A stretch of 64,000 bases of DNA from Scytalidium lignicola. Taxonomy: Eukaryota > Ascomycota > Leotiomycetes. Where the stretch lies: the NCBI GenBank assembly GCA_002812745.2, contig NCSJ02000095.1, forward strand, positions 62,001 through 126,000, given 5' to 3'. Shown here one piece after another: positions 13,767 to 25,630 of the stretch. Each line of letters opens with the position of its first letter. The stretch's first letter is position 1. Position numbers and translations under genes: made by a program. Below the pieces are notes generated by a model that saw only the letters and a list, made by a program, of their open reading frames with translations, made no database searches and was not told the origin of the DNA.

Positions 13767-14673
13767 CTAGGACACATCCCTCTCCCCCCACGCTTCCACC
13801 ATCTTCTCCCTCTGCACCTTATTAATGGGGCTGGTCGTTCCAATAAAGTGTGACATGCTGGACTTCGGATCCCGCAGCATAAAGCACCCAATTGAGCTTA
13901 AGTTTAATATACTCAATTAGATGGCTTGCAATTTTCACGCGTATCGCTTGATGTGGGACGATAGAGAGGGCCAATATCATTATGCTGCATGATCCCATGA
14001 TATTGAAGTATGAAACGATGGAGCATACGGCTTGTGTGAGTGTCATGTACTATTTGTGGTAGGGTTGCAGAGGATTGGTTTGAGCAGGTGTTGGGCAGAG
14101 TTGAAGTATTCGTATATCTCATATATCTGAGGGAGGAATGCACTTGGCTGCTGATAAATATTGCCAATCGTGTCGAAGCCTTCCCGGGAGACTAGAATGA
14201 TACAAGTACCTTGAGAGAGAAAAGCAACAGAGAGATTGCTACAACTTACAATCGGAATAACCTGAGCTTTAGGCCAAACGGCATGAGTACCTTCAATCAA
14301 CATGATATATTGAGCTACATATCCATCCGTGAGGACATCATTTGCAGAATTGGAGTCGTTTCTCCCGAATGTTGTAGCAACTAATTCCCCCGTAAACTCG
14401 AATTCTAGACCTGGCGCTCTAGGCCGGTCTCAACTACCGAATGGAACAAGCTTCGAAGAATGATAACTCACGACGACCATGATATAGTTTACTGTCCCAT
14501 CGTCCCTTGTACGATAGCTCATGGGCATCTGGTTGGCAGGACTTGACATGTAGTCTGACGGATCAATGTCAGTATGTGGGGAGTCGGTAATTCGAATTTG
14601 CTGTTCTAATATACGTAGCAGAAGCCTGGCCCACAATGGCTACGATTGCCGCTCCATATAATGAAAACCTCAT
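13767..14673 (-). pseudogene. Decayed gene for a predicted secreted protein
   Basis: Reading the minus strand from ATG 14673, the first residues (MRFSLYGAAIVAIVGQASAT) form a good secretion signal. A frame change then leads into an open stretch containing HTDIDPSDYMSSPANQMP and TRDDGTVNYIMVV. A TGA near 14430 interrupts this same frame, which continues with APGLEFEFTGELVATTFGR and EGTHAVWPKAQVIP. A typical donor (gtaagttg) and pyrimidine-rich acceptor near 14190-14255 suggest one intron. The end reads TSPINKVQREKMVEAWGE and stops at 13767. At least one nonsense codon and one or two frame breaks make it look inactive. The family is unrecognised; an intact but complexly spliced gene is less likely. 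Confidence 0.45.
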
Positions 14674-15580
14674 TTCAATATTGAAATGGTCTTGGACACA
14701 AACTGACTGGGGAAGCGGACAGAACGACGTCGTAATAGTAAGGAAACATCTTACCTTTCTGCGATCTTAAGCGTCAGAAGGAAAGCTGTTTGCTTGATTG
14801 GCGAGCTGGTTGTCCCTGCAATGGTTGGCTGTAGTCTTTTCCCAACAGTATAAACAGGACGAAGATTTTAGGAGGAGCTGGCTCTGTGATTTTAGAGTAG
14901 TAAGGTACGCTGTAATAAGTCACAGCTCCCGGACAGATGGACTTCAACAAACTCGAGAATGAAGCCTTAACCCCCTAGCCAATCATTTGGAGTGTAGATT
15001 TATGCAAATGCTTATTCAGTGCTTGCATGGAGGCTCAATTGAGTTGTGCAATTTTCACCACATTGAGATGACAACACAAGGTTCTAGCGCTATGCATGCG
15101 CACCCCTGAAAGTTTGGGGTTAGGAAATCTCCAACTTGCAACTCAGCGTCTAACTCAACCAGTAGCTATGCGAAGATCCAGCGCCAAAGCAAATCCTCTT
15201 CAAGGGAGTTCTTTATCGTCTCGAAGCTCAAAAGTCCGTCAGATAAAGATCAGCAAGTTCTGAAGCGGAGCTTGATATCTCAAAACGCGCGCGTCGCCGA
15301 CCACTCTATCACCCGACTTCCCAAACGGAAAAACAAAAGCTGTGGTACCACACCTTCAATCTTAACCGCGGTCCTTGGCCCGAGTCCCTCTCATCCTCCT
15401 TCAACATCCATCTTGGGGAAGCTTAGCAATGATCCATATCCTATCCCGACTATCATGAAGCTTACAGCACCTTCGCAGCTTCCTGTGGGGGTGTCGTTAC
15501 CTTCATCATCCTCAACTTGGTCTTATTTTCCGCCTCGAGTTATTTGCCTTCCGGCTGACCGCTGATAAACAGCCGGAGCT
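14674..15580. other. Intergenic region upstream of CNL1
   Basis: This is the divergent spacer between the decayed secreted-protein gene and CNL1. A 97-codon open frame at 15272-15565 has no recognisable features and is probably leader sequence. Nothing else stands out. Confidence 0.5.
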
Positions 15581-16132
15581 ATGGCATCCCCAGCTAATTC
15601 CATCCCCGATACACAGCTTGGCCTCACAAACGATGAAATTCAGCTCCTGCGCCATCACCAACAGCAAGCAGCTGCCTCTCAGGCCGGTGGCTCTACTTCC
15701 TCGCGCGCTGCCTCCCGGGCCTCATCCCAAGGACTTCTCCTACTCGATGGCACCTCCCTCGCAGCTCTCGGCCGTCATTTTGATCGCTTGATGCAGCAGA
15801 TCCAAGACAGATTAGACTACCTATCCGAACAATCGCAAATGGTGGCGCAGCAGCAGTATGATCGGGCCGGAAACGCAATAGCCATCGCGGACGCAGAGAT
15901 TGCAAGATTCCATGATATCTTGCGGCAAATTGATGAGCTTGAGGTGGACTTTGATCGGATTAGACACATCAGGGATATTGTCAGAGGTTATAGGCAGAGG
16001 GTCGAGGAGATGGAGTCGCGGGTTGAGCATAGTGGGTCTAGCAGCAGGCATAGGCATCATTCCCATTCTCATGGTCACTCACACAGTCACGGGCATGGAC
16101 ACAGCTCTTCCACCTCTACTAGGAGGCACTAA
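15581..16132 (+). CDS. CNL1: BLOC-1 complex subunit CNL1-like protein
   Basis: A single exon from ATG 15581 encodes 183 residues. The N-terminus carries LGLTNDEIQLLRHHQQQ, followed by a Ser/Ala/Arg linker with the characteristic RAASRASSQGLLLLDG. The central part (about residues 60-150) is an amphipathic coiled coil containing GRHFDRLMQQIQDRL, YDRAGNAIAIADAEIARFHD and FDRIRHIRDIVRGYRQR. This is the pattern of fungal proteins annotated as biogenesis of lysosome-related organelles complex 1 subunit CNL1, an endosomal trafficking factor. The C-terminus is an unusual His/Ser-rich tail of HSHGH repeats that could bind metal ions or simply be a low-complexity extension. Length and single-exon layout fit the family. 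It lies in the conserved core block next to SPP1. Confidence 0.83.
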   Translation: MASPANSIPDTQLGLTNDEIQLLRHHQQQAAASQAGGSTSSRAASRASSQGLLLLDGTSLAALGRHFDRLMQQIQDRLDYLSEQSQMVAQQQYDRAGNAIAIADAEIARFHDILRQIDELEVDFDRIRHIRDIVRGYRQRVEEMESRVEHSGSSSRHRHHSHSHGHSHSHGHGHSSSTSTRRH

Positions 16133-17284
16133 ATCTGAGATGCCGAGGTATATTAAGCAATTGGGAGGTAAAGTGGTATCAGACCAAGAAAAAAACAGTA
16201 CGAAAAAGGATCAGGATTCTGATCTGTTATATTATGAGATGGAAGAGATATTAGCCTCACGGCTGGCAAGATGGCATGCCTCACGGCTCACTGGTTTGGG
16301 ATTGGCGTTTATTTGGGTGGTTTTCTTTTCCCGCATCAATACCCAAAAGCGTATGGAGGTGTTTTGATATTTTTCCTTCTCTCACTGATCTTATTCGCCT
16401 GGCGGATTCGAAAACGATGATTGCTGGAGCCATTGATGGCTCTTAATGTTTGGTTTGGTGCAGATATGTGTTTTTATTCATGTGTGACATATTAATTTCA
16501 CGCTGTAATAGAGTTTGATCTGAATTGGGATATTGAGTTAGATAATAGTAACAAGTGATATCAATCTGTTGACTTGGTTAATACTCTAAAATCTTTGATG
16601 CTACCACGCTACTGTATCCATGACTCCATATACAAGCTCTGGAACCGGCGACCGAGGCACAGTAAAAGCGTGGGATTGTCGAGACCCCATCCCAAGTTGC
16701 CTAAGACTGATCAGGCAGGTTGATAGATAACATTTAATACGAGAGCATAAGCAATGGTTTAAGTCACTAAATTATTCAGAATTAAAATATTTTTTCAACA
16801 CATTCTCGATTCCCATATATAAATGGGCATTTTAAAAATTACATCATGGCAGCAAGGACAAGCAAGTCAAGGAAGCAGTTAAAAAACACTTAGATACACG
16901 TACCACTGCGGAAAAGAGAGAACACCCTAGTAAAAATAGGTAGACGTGTAGCAGCACAACAATATGAAGTTCTTAAATCATGCTCTCCTTGGAATCACCG
17001 TTGGTCAAACTACTTTTATACGCTGCCAAAGTATGGTTTACGAATGGCTAATTAATGTACAGTATGGTACAAGGCTGGGACAAAAAGGATAAGGCTGACA
17101 AGGCGTAAGTGCCAGCGTATCGGGTTATTTTCGGAGNAAAACTTAGCGCATCTTTTGTTTATCAGCGATAGGGAGGACCTGGCACTTTATCGAAACGCAA
17201 TTGAGGCAATTCAAGCTCGCTTTTACCAAATTTCATCACTACGACACGAACGTCCCAGAGCTTCGTAACGAGCAATCCACTAAG
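16133..17284. other. Intergenic region between CNL1 and SPP1
   Basis: This is 1.15 kb between two plus-strand genes. It should hold the CNL1 terminator and the SPP1 promoter. The middle (about 16480-16900) is modestly AT-rich. There is one ambiguous base at 17137. No extra gene is supported. Confidence 0.55.
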
Positions 17285-19378
17285 ATGGAGTCACAATCGG
17301 AGGAATCTTCTCCTCAAACAATGGGTGGAGAGAATCTTGCTGTAAGTTGAACCACGGATCCGCGCTTTTAATAGCGAGAGCGTTTCTACGATCTTCCCTC
17401 CCAGTTTGCAGCCTCGTGCTCGAGTTCATACTTCTATTCAAGACTTCAACTGGCATTGATTATAAATTCTTTACTTACCTTATTATCAAAATAAACCAGG
17501 CATCTGCGGCAAATCTCACAATTTCTGACGGTCAACAATCGGAAGGCTCTGCGATTCAACCTTCTCAAGTACAAGAAGTTCAGGGCACAGAAAAGCCTTT
17601 CAAGTTCAAGTACGCGCAGGCAGCGCCGTGCCCGCCTGGTGTTTCACCTATTGAGTGGAACAAGATATATACTGCTGCAGACTCGAGAAACTACCACGCC
17701 CATAACTCTAGCGCTGTCGAATCGAAGAAACTGCGAGAGAGTGGTGCCACACGGATTCTCGCCCTCCAAATTCTTCAGGAACGACAAGCAAAAGCAGCAT
17801 TGGCTACCAGCCAGCCGGTAGGAGCTGATACAATGGCCCCGAAGAATAAGACCAAGGTGCCGAAGGCCAAGAAGGCCAATACTTCTGATCACGACGTATC
17901 CAGCTCTCGCGACGTTACCCCCTATGGTGACAAGAAATTGACAAGCGCTGCAGAGCAAGCTAAAGTAGAGAAAAATATCAACAAGGCTTCCTCCGCTACG
18001 CCATCTTCCTCTAAGCAAGGCACCCCGGCTCCTGGATCTACAAAGACCAACGAGTCCACAGCTAAAGAGAAGCCCACATTTAAGAAAAAGGGTACGGCAG
18101 CTCCAGTCAGGAGGGCTAGGAAATCAGAGCATAAGGGCAAATCCAAAGGTACATTATCATTCTATGATATTACCGCAAATTTTCCGGTTATTAGCAAGGA
18201 ATTCAAACATATTTGCTAACTTTCTTACCTTTAGCCGCTGTTGATGATCAATCAGACAGCGATTCTTCAACTGGTTCGGTCTACTGCATCTGTCGCAAGG
18301 GCGATAATCACTCTACTATGGTCGAATGTGAGGGATGTGGTGAATGGTTTCATTGCTCCTGCGTGGGCATTGATGAGAGTGATGCGAAGGAACTGCTTGA
18401 ACACTTTGCGTGTCCGAAGTGTAAATCTGCCACCCAGAGGACGACTTACAAGCGAATGTGCCGCTATTATAATGTTGCAGGATGTCGCAAAGCAGCCCTC
18501 GTCGGTAACAATCCTCCAAGCAAATATTGCTCTGAAGAACATTCAAGAGCTTTCTTTGAGCATGTTGTTACTCTCTCCCGTTCAAATAAAACACAGGCTC
18601 TGGGTGGAATCTTGAGCAAGGATGAGATTGCGGAGCTTATGAAGCAATCTCCATCATTTGAAGCCTTTTCGACTCTCGGCCAGAAGCCAACTCTGCCAAA
18701 GGCAGAAGGTGCTGATCCAAGTACGTTTCTACCTCCTTCCTACTAGATATTTAGAGGCTAACATATCAATAAGGCCGTCCTATTGGACTTGACTATATTA
18801 CAGATGAAGAGAAACAAACCCTCGAAGAAATTAAGATACAAAGAACAAAATGTAATGAGCGTGTTAAATCCTTCCGCAACCAGCAACGCTTTCTGGCCAT
18901 GATGATGCGCCGTTTTAAAGCTGCTAATAATATTCTCGGTCTCACCGACAAAGACAGCATCTGTGGATATGACGCCCGTCTAGCCATGAACGAAGCTCAA
19001 TTTGCTCGCTATGTCCAAACTAACGAAGGAAAGACTGCACTCGAGACGATGAAACTAGGCCCTCGCACTGCTGAAACTATGGATATCGGCATCTCAATCC
19101 CCTATCCTAAAGAAAGTTTGACAGCAGAGGCTGACGTCCAGGATGAGCTCAAGGGCATGTGTCTCACAAGAATTAGTCTTAAGAGTGGTAGTCGTAAGAA
19201 GTGCCGTCATGATGATTGGGCTAATATCCACAACGAGGATTATGCCTTGAACATTAGCAATTTGAAGGAGGAGTTGGCAGCTCTGGACCAGAAGGAGAAG
19301 GAAATCATTGAGGACGCGGAGACGCGTGAGGCGACTAAAGAATACGACGCGCACAATACTGTCGAGGTCCTATTTTAA
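17285..19378 (+). CDS. SPP1: COMPASS (Set1C) subunit Spp1/CFP1-like, PHD finger
   Basis: Four exons, 17285-17341, 17500-18148, 18235-18720 and 18774-19378, give 598 residues; all junctions are GT-AG and frame-consistent. The N-terminal third is basic and low-complexity, with a Lys/Ala/Pro-rich part likely to be disordered and nuclear. A PHD finger spans about residues 252-298 (YCICRKGD ... VECEGCGEWFHCSC ... FACPKC), with full Cys4-His-Cys3 spacing. A second cysteine-rich module (about 310-340) contains RMCRYYNVAGCRKAAL and KYCSEEH, typical of the Spp1/CFP1 C-terminal region. A helical C-terminal part follows. In the family the PHD reads H3K4 methylation and Spp1 stimulates Set1 methyltransferase. 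The stop is followed by a convergent neighbour, ECM3, 836 bp away. Confidence 0.9.
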
Positions 19379-20214
19379 GCCTTCTGTGTTAACGTCTTCT
19401 TCCCTGAGATTTTGGGATTAGGATTGGGATTGGAATTGATTTGGGTCTTAAGCTTGTTTGCGTTTGAATCTGCATGCATGATACCCCAGGAATTATAGGA
19501 AATGGAGATTGGAAGTTTGGTGTTTTAGGTGTGTGATAAAAACTGGGTTCTTTTAGTTCTCTGCAGTCATGGTAAGGCGATCTGACAGACAGAGCGTGTA
19601 ATAATAAGATAGTGGGAAAGGAAAAGGGTTTTCGGCTGCTTTCACTATTATGGAATCCACAAGCTTTTTGGAACTAATGTAGTCGCCTTTTATCCCGATT
19701 GCAGTTTGATATCACTGAGACATAATAATATAATAAGATAGTAATCCAAATTGAAACACAATTAATGCCTAGATCATAAAGGCTCGAATTCAATTCCGAA
19801 ATCAAGGACTATGTTAACTAAGCCTTGGGCAAGTAGATCTACATAATGAGATCCTCATCGCACAAGGAAAAGTCTGACCGCCTAGCAGTGTACAACAAAA
19901 ACGCCAGAAGAACGCCTCGCACACATCCGCCGCTCTTCCATGACAATACAGACCGATATCGAAAGGGGGAAAAAAGGACCAATCACCGTCCCACCGATGC
20001 ACCACCCAACACCAAAAAGCCGAATTGTGTTTATCTTTTTGAATTTTGCTTACCAAAAAAAAAGAATGATGACGTTGATGTTACAGACTAATCAATCAAG
20101 CAAGTAGAAGCCAATTTTCGGTGCTGATGCATTTGTTGGAAATATTGGCCCAACCCCCGTGAATGAAACTTGGGAGGATAAGGAAAATAGGGAAAGTTTT
20201 ATCGTTTATGGTAT
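19379..20214. other. Convergent intergenic region SPP1 / ECM3
   Basis: The 3' ends of SPP1 (+) and ECM3 (-) face each other across 836 bp. The short open frame around 19846-20091 has no features of a gene. Poly(A)-rich stretches near 20050 are compatible with 3' ends, but no terminator can be pinned down. Confidence 0.55.
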
Positions 20215-22140
20215 TTAGACTGCGTTTGCCCATTCGACAACTTCGAGGGCACACATGACGAGGATGAGTGTGGAAGGTAGAATCCTGCGGATATGTGTTA
20301 ATAGAAGATTATTTTTGGTTTAGTAAACTTTAGGGGATAATGGTAGGGGACTTACCAGATGACATAGCTCTGGAACAGCAGCTTGCTCATAACTGACTCA
20401 TAAACACCATTGATTTGGCAGATCTGAGCCAATTGCAATGCGCTAGGCGCACCAGTAAGCAAGAAGCAGACGATCACGAAAATGGGATCATCAACGATCG
20501 AAACAGGCACGTATTTCGCTACAAGTGCCAGTATAGGAGCCATGACGAGAGTGGGCAACAGCATCCGTGAGATCAGGGATGCTACCAGGAGCTTAGTCCC
20601 GATTTTGGCTTCTTCTGAGTTTGGATCTCCCTGCTGAACTTCTAGTGGCAAGGTGTTCCGTGCGAGGTTTGCGCCGAGGACAACGAGGATCAGCGGAACT
20701 GCAACGCCTCCAGATTGCGAGACTGCTCTAGTCACGGAGTTGCTGATGAAGGAGCCATCTTCGAAGAAAAGTTGCTGAAGACGAGGGATCGAGGCTACGA
20801 TTATAGCGAATAGCATTGCCCAGAGAGGTGGATTCATAAAGTCCCATGCTGCAGTGAAGAATTGAGATAATGCTGAGTTGACTTTTGTTATGATACGTTG
20901 TAAGAAAGGGGGGAGGGCGTAGAAGGCTCTGTTGGATGCTTCCTCTATCTTATAACCTGCCGCCGAGACAGTCCGCTTGGTGTGAAGCCGGACCAGAGGG
21001 ATCCAGCCTCGGATACCATTAGGTACATCCTGCTCTTCGATGCCAGTTGGGCTGCGGATATGGGGGAAGGAAGTAAAGTTGCCACTATCACGGGAGCCAG
21101 CTCCCTTGGCAGTAGTATTGACGCCATTTGACTTGTTGTTGGTAATTAGATAATTCTCTTCATCTTCCGAGTCGACTGAACCAGCATAATTGGCGTTCGT
21201 GATAGGGGTTCTTCCACCAGAATCGAACGAGGCGGTAGACGAGCTTGCAATTTTCAAGTTGCCACGGTCCTTTCCTGATTTGCGTCCACGGGACTCTTCA
21301 TCATCTTTCCCGTCATCTACATCTAACCCAGGAATAAGTTCTGGCTCGTCTCTGTAACGGCCTTCTTCCGCCTCCGATTCTGGGCCGTAGGACTCGGGAG
21401 GTGCCAAAAGTACATGGTAACCCCAACTCCATCTTACTAGCTGACCTAATTGCTGGAAAATCAATAAGTATAGAATACCACGTGCCGCCACTTCATCATC
21501 GGTATCTCCCGGTATCTTGTCCCAATGCAGCCCTTTGAGGGTCTGCGATAGTGAAATGACCAGCGAGATGGGCAACGAATTCGAGTTGCCGAATACTCCC
21601 ATAGCTGTCACAAAGTTTGCTGGTCGTTTACCAAAGCCAAATGCCCTAGCGACGGCGATGGATACAACGTACGAAACAAAAGTTTGGACGACGAAGATGA
21701 CGGGAATGACGGCAAGTTCGGTGAGTTTCTCAGCCGTCAGCTGGGAAGCCAATTTGGTGAAGACTATGTAAAGCGTTAGTCAAATAGCCCCATGGATATC
21801 CAGGATTGATATCAGCTAGAGGTGGTTTCGGCATACTCAGACAAGGCGTGAAGAGAGCGACGTTCAGGTTTGCCAGGAACTTCTGCTTGTCGGCATCGAA
21901 CATGCCCTGCCGCGCAATAATGTAGCCCGGTAAACTAACACACACTACTTCCATGACCGCCTCGAAGACCAGCAGGATGAGGTGTCCCAGCGCCGGATGC
22001 GATTCATGGTCGTTAGCCCGGCGGGTGAGGGCTCCAAAGGCGACATCTGTAAATGATCGACCAGCGACGGATGTAACAGCATCTCTGCCTGCAACGGCAT
22101 TGGCAAGGCGAAAGGACGTTGGCGACGTGAAAAACGCCAT
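20215..22140 (-). CDS. ECM3: Ecm3-like auxin efflux carrier family (PIN-like) transporter
   Basis: Read from ATG 22140 down, three exons, 22140-21837, 21763-20356 and 20284-20215, give 593 residues. Splicing restores the conserved FTPCLIFTKLASQLT across intron 1 and adds the last 23 residues, ending ALEVVEWANAV, after intron 2. Two blocks of hydrophobic helices flank a long acidic cytoplasmic loop (about residues 220-370). The N-terminal block holds FGNSNSLPISLVISL and the C-terminal block VPLILVVLGANLARN; both are typical of the membrane transport protein family (PF03547) as in yeast Ecm3. It probably sits in the ER or plasma membrane; the substrate in fungi is not established. The frame is open upstream only from a GTG, so ATG 22140 is the likely start. 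Confidence 0.88.
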
Positions 22141-25100
22141 GGATGAAAAGAGAAGTTGTCCTCGATCAGTCGAGAGATGAGGAGGACGATGGTAAGATAA
22201 AAAAAAATGAGATAAGAGAAGGGCGAGCTTGGAAGGTGTGGGAAGGTATCTTCGCCCTCTGATCGCAGTATGCACGTCGTAATCCGTGGCGATGATGTGA
22301 CGCTAGGCAGCTTTTGAATTGATACGATACGGCCGCGCCAGCAAAGTGTTAGTTGCTTTTCTGGGTTTTTTTGGTACTGTACTACACAATTCAATGATCT
22401 AGACAAACCACTCAAATAGCTTTATTCCCAAACTCCCGACGAAGCAAAAAGAAAAAGCGCGCGGTCAACCAGCGACCGATGCTATGCTATGCTTTTTCGA
22501 TGCGTCGGTCCTGGGCATTGCTGGAACATTGCGAGTCACTGAACATATCGGAACACGTGCAGCGTGTCGCCGACTCGCCGACTTGAGAGCTTGCCCAATG
22601 CGGTAAGGGGCGGTGGGAGCGCGGAAGCCAGAATACCACAATAATGGAGCCTTAGGACGCAATACTTGCGCCACTGATAAGACTTAGCGGATCTGACCTT
22701 GAGTTGTCGAGTTGGCGATGTCGTCTTGTGTTGCGAATGCCGCGACGTCATTCTGTGATTGATTGAGTGATTGATTGATTGATTCTTTCCATCGGTCTTC
22801 TATCTTCCATCAAACAGCACGTCACATCTGGGCATGATCGAGGGCCTGACAACAACTACCTTGCATCGCCGTATATTTCAAACTCCACACGGCTCCAGCG
22901 AGGGAAGAGGCGCGAGAGGTTATTGCGAATAATACAGTAATGTGGTGGTGATGATCCCCCTTAATCAGCAGATACCAACGAAGATAGTGTGCTTTCCCCC
23001 GCAAAAAATAAGCGAGCTTGCCTCCTCTGCTTGAGCAATCAAATCAGCAAAGGCTTCCAAGAAGCAATCCATCAGACAACCACATACGTTTGCCAAATTA
23101 TTATAAAGTCAGGAGAGCTTACCCAACCACCAACTTCTTCTTGGTTGCCTTCTTAGTTGCATCGGGGTGGATTTCTTTTGTTCAGCTTGAACAAGCTCCT
23201 TCACGGCAGACATGCCATCCGCAATTACGACCCGTGTTGCTATCTATCTATCAGGGAAGAGATCGTTTTCTGCCTGCGCCCAGCTCTATATATAATATGC
23301 ATATATATTCATATATACATACGCACATACAGTCCACTCTACGAGAAAGATTTGCGCCGTGCCCGCCATCAAACCGCGTATACTTGCAACATTCCTGGGA
23401 TCTTTTCTAGGACAATGAGTTCGTGGCGATCCATTTAGAAGATTCCAGGTTTTTTTATTCACCAAATGAGACACGACACCCCCCTTCTCCATGCTTTGAG
23501 GCCCAATTGTGTTCCTAAATAATTTGTCCATCTGACTGGGAGTTTTCGAGNTTTTGCCCAAAGCTATCCATCGTTACATTTTAATATTCTCGAGGTCGTA
23601 ATTAGAGGAAATTCTGGGGTTCTCGCTAGATCGCTGAGGCAAAAGACGTCAGGACAGAGAGGCTAGTGAAGCTGACCACACTGGAAAGAAGGATTCTTCT
23701 ATATTGGGATCATAGTAAGTTATTATATCGTCTCTGGCTCGGTTGCAGTCAACCACTGACCGCTCTGAACCCAATGCTACTCTAAGGCCTGTAAATCCGT
23801 GCAAGCAGCGCGCTCTGAGACTGCGTCATCGAGGCTTTTCTTTTACTGGAAAGAGAACATCGCGACCAAGAGGCCGATTGTGGTGATTATTGCTCTTCGT
23901 CTATTGGCATAATGTACAGTAACTGTTCGGGTACCGCATCGTCTCCCCTTCCACCTTAGCTTCCTCGGGTCTCTTTGCAGCCGGTATGTAGAGTGGGTAA
24001 AGATAGAAAAGAAGGAATTCCTGATGATCAAGCCATACTTGCTGGCGCACGGAAGTTACGGGTTCCCTATCATCGCCGAAATGAGGTACATCGGGCATTC
24101 TTCGCAATTTTCGGTGCCAACAGCATGAATGAAATGCTGTGTGGAGTAAATCAAATGAAAATAATGAAAATATGTGGCATAATTAATGGATCTCTGGGTC
24201 ACGCAGCCCGGAGCAGTTGGTCCGGCGAGAGATTTCTGCGGGTTTTTTGACAGCCAGAGCCAGTCGTGCCAGATGGAGGACGAGAAAGGACGAGGACCAG
24301 GAGGAAGAGAAAGACACGGGGCCACGGGGGGCATGGCCGGCAAAGACATTGCCAGACAAGCCACAACTGGATCAACGACAGATCAACGACAACAGAAGGA
24401 CCAGAGGACCAACTGCGATTTCAAGGTTTCAAGGCTCCTTGCTGAGCTTGGGACGCGTCCTATAAAAACATCGACTGTGGCTTGCTCGCTGGCATGTACA
24501 TTGTTACGGGTTCAGCTGATGCTGCCCTGAATCCGGCTGTTCTTGCCCCCTTCAGTAGAAGTAGAAGTGGCGAAGGGATTGGGTGCTTCCCCTTTTCCCA
24601 TCCCCCGGACTTCGAACTTGTAACTAGAGCCAACTGATACGAAAAAAACTGGCCGATTCACTTATTGTCTTGTCTGTGTTTTTATTTATTTATTTATGTC
24701 GCACTGTATCTCGGGGATGCTCCTGCGCACAGATTCCGTTCGTTGTTGATTGAGGCTGCTTCCATCATTATTGGGAAAGCAAAAAGGTCCTTTTGGGTCC
24801 ATATAATAGCCCGTGTATTCTCTCGCCCTTCACTCGCCCCTCAATTCCCAGGCCCCTCCAAAACCGCTGCTGCGATCGCCCGCCTCCGAAATCCCCATAA
24901 CGTCATCGGTCCCCTCCCCCAATTGACTTTTCTGCTATCGCAGCAACTGATTTGGGCTCCTGTTCAGCATCATATGTAACGCTGCTACTGCTGCTGCTGC
25001 TCCTGCTCATTGATGGGCCGGTAACAGATTTTTCGCGTCCTTAGTGCTTCAACCTTGGGGGCATTTTTCACTAAGAGGTCGAATCATCGCCCTTCCTTCC

Positions 25101-25630
25101 GAATCTCCTCCGTTTCATGCCATATCACGATCAGCACTGGTCAGAAAAGTGCTGTGTTCATCCAACCCCAAGACGGTACTCACACGGCCCTTCCGAACTG
25201 CACAGCCTCGCTCTCAGGTACCAGTCCAAGCTGTCGCTGCCATTGCACCCAATTGTGCGGAGCCGTATCTGCAGATTCAAACAGCTTCAGCGACCGAGAC
25301 ATAATTAAAATAGCGGATCGCCTGGCTTCGGATACCTGGATTCGTTCACCTGAGCACCTTTTGATTCAAACCATACCAACCTACGTGAATCACCAGCAAA
25401 GCTCCAAGGTCCAAGGAGACGGATTTGCACAGTACGAGTTTGTGTTGTAGAGCGAACTACATTTTCTGCAGACGTGTGTCTTGACGTTTCCGCCAATATA
25501 TATGTACGGCGAGCAAACTTTTGCTCACTAAGCAGTCTGCGTATACCACCACTCCTAATCTGCCTCGACGGACGCACGCATCACAAATTTTCCTGCTCTC
25601 ATGCTACAGACATCAATAGCTTGATACGAC
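22141..25630. promoter_or_regulatory. 3.5-kb divergent intergenic region ECM3 / PBS2
   Basis: This stretch separates the divergent starts of ECM3 and PBS2. No convincing gene is present; the open frames at 23018-23410 and 24186-24530 look accidental. It holds a GTAC-rich motif at 22373-22383, a TTGA-type tandem near 22760-22785, a TTTA repeat near 24680-24695 and a CTG/CTC run near 24981-25010. One ambiguous base lies at 23551. The region just before PBS2 (about 24600-25630) is pyrimidine-rich with several short upstream open frames, as in long fungal leaders. A regulatory role is inferred from position only. Confidence 0.5.

Noticed and set aside
22141..22275. N-terminal extension of the ECM3 protein
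   Set aside because: The frame is open but starts at GTG; ATG 22140 fits better.
23018..23410. 130-codon open frame in the ECM3/PBS2 spacer
   Set aside because: Composition looks random, with no domain; it probably lies in a regulatory spacer.
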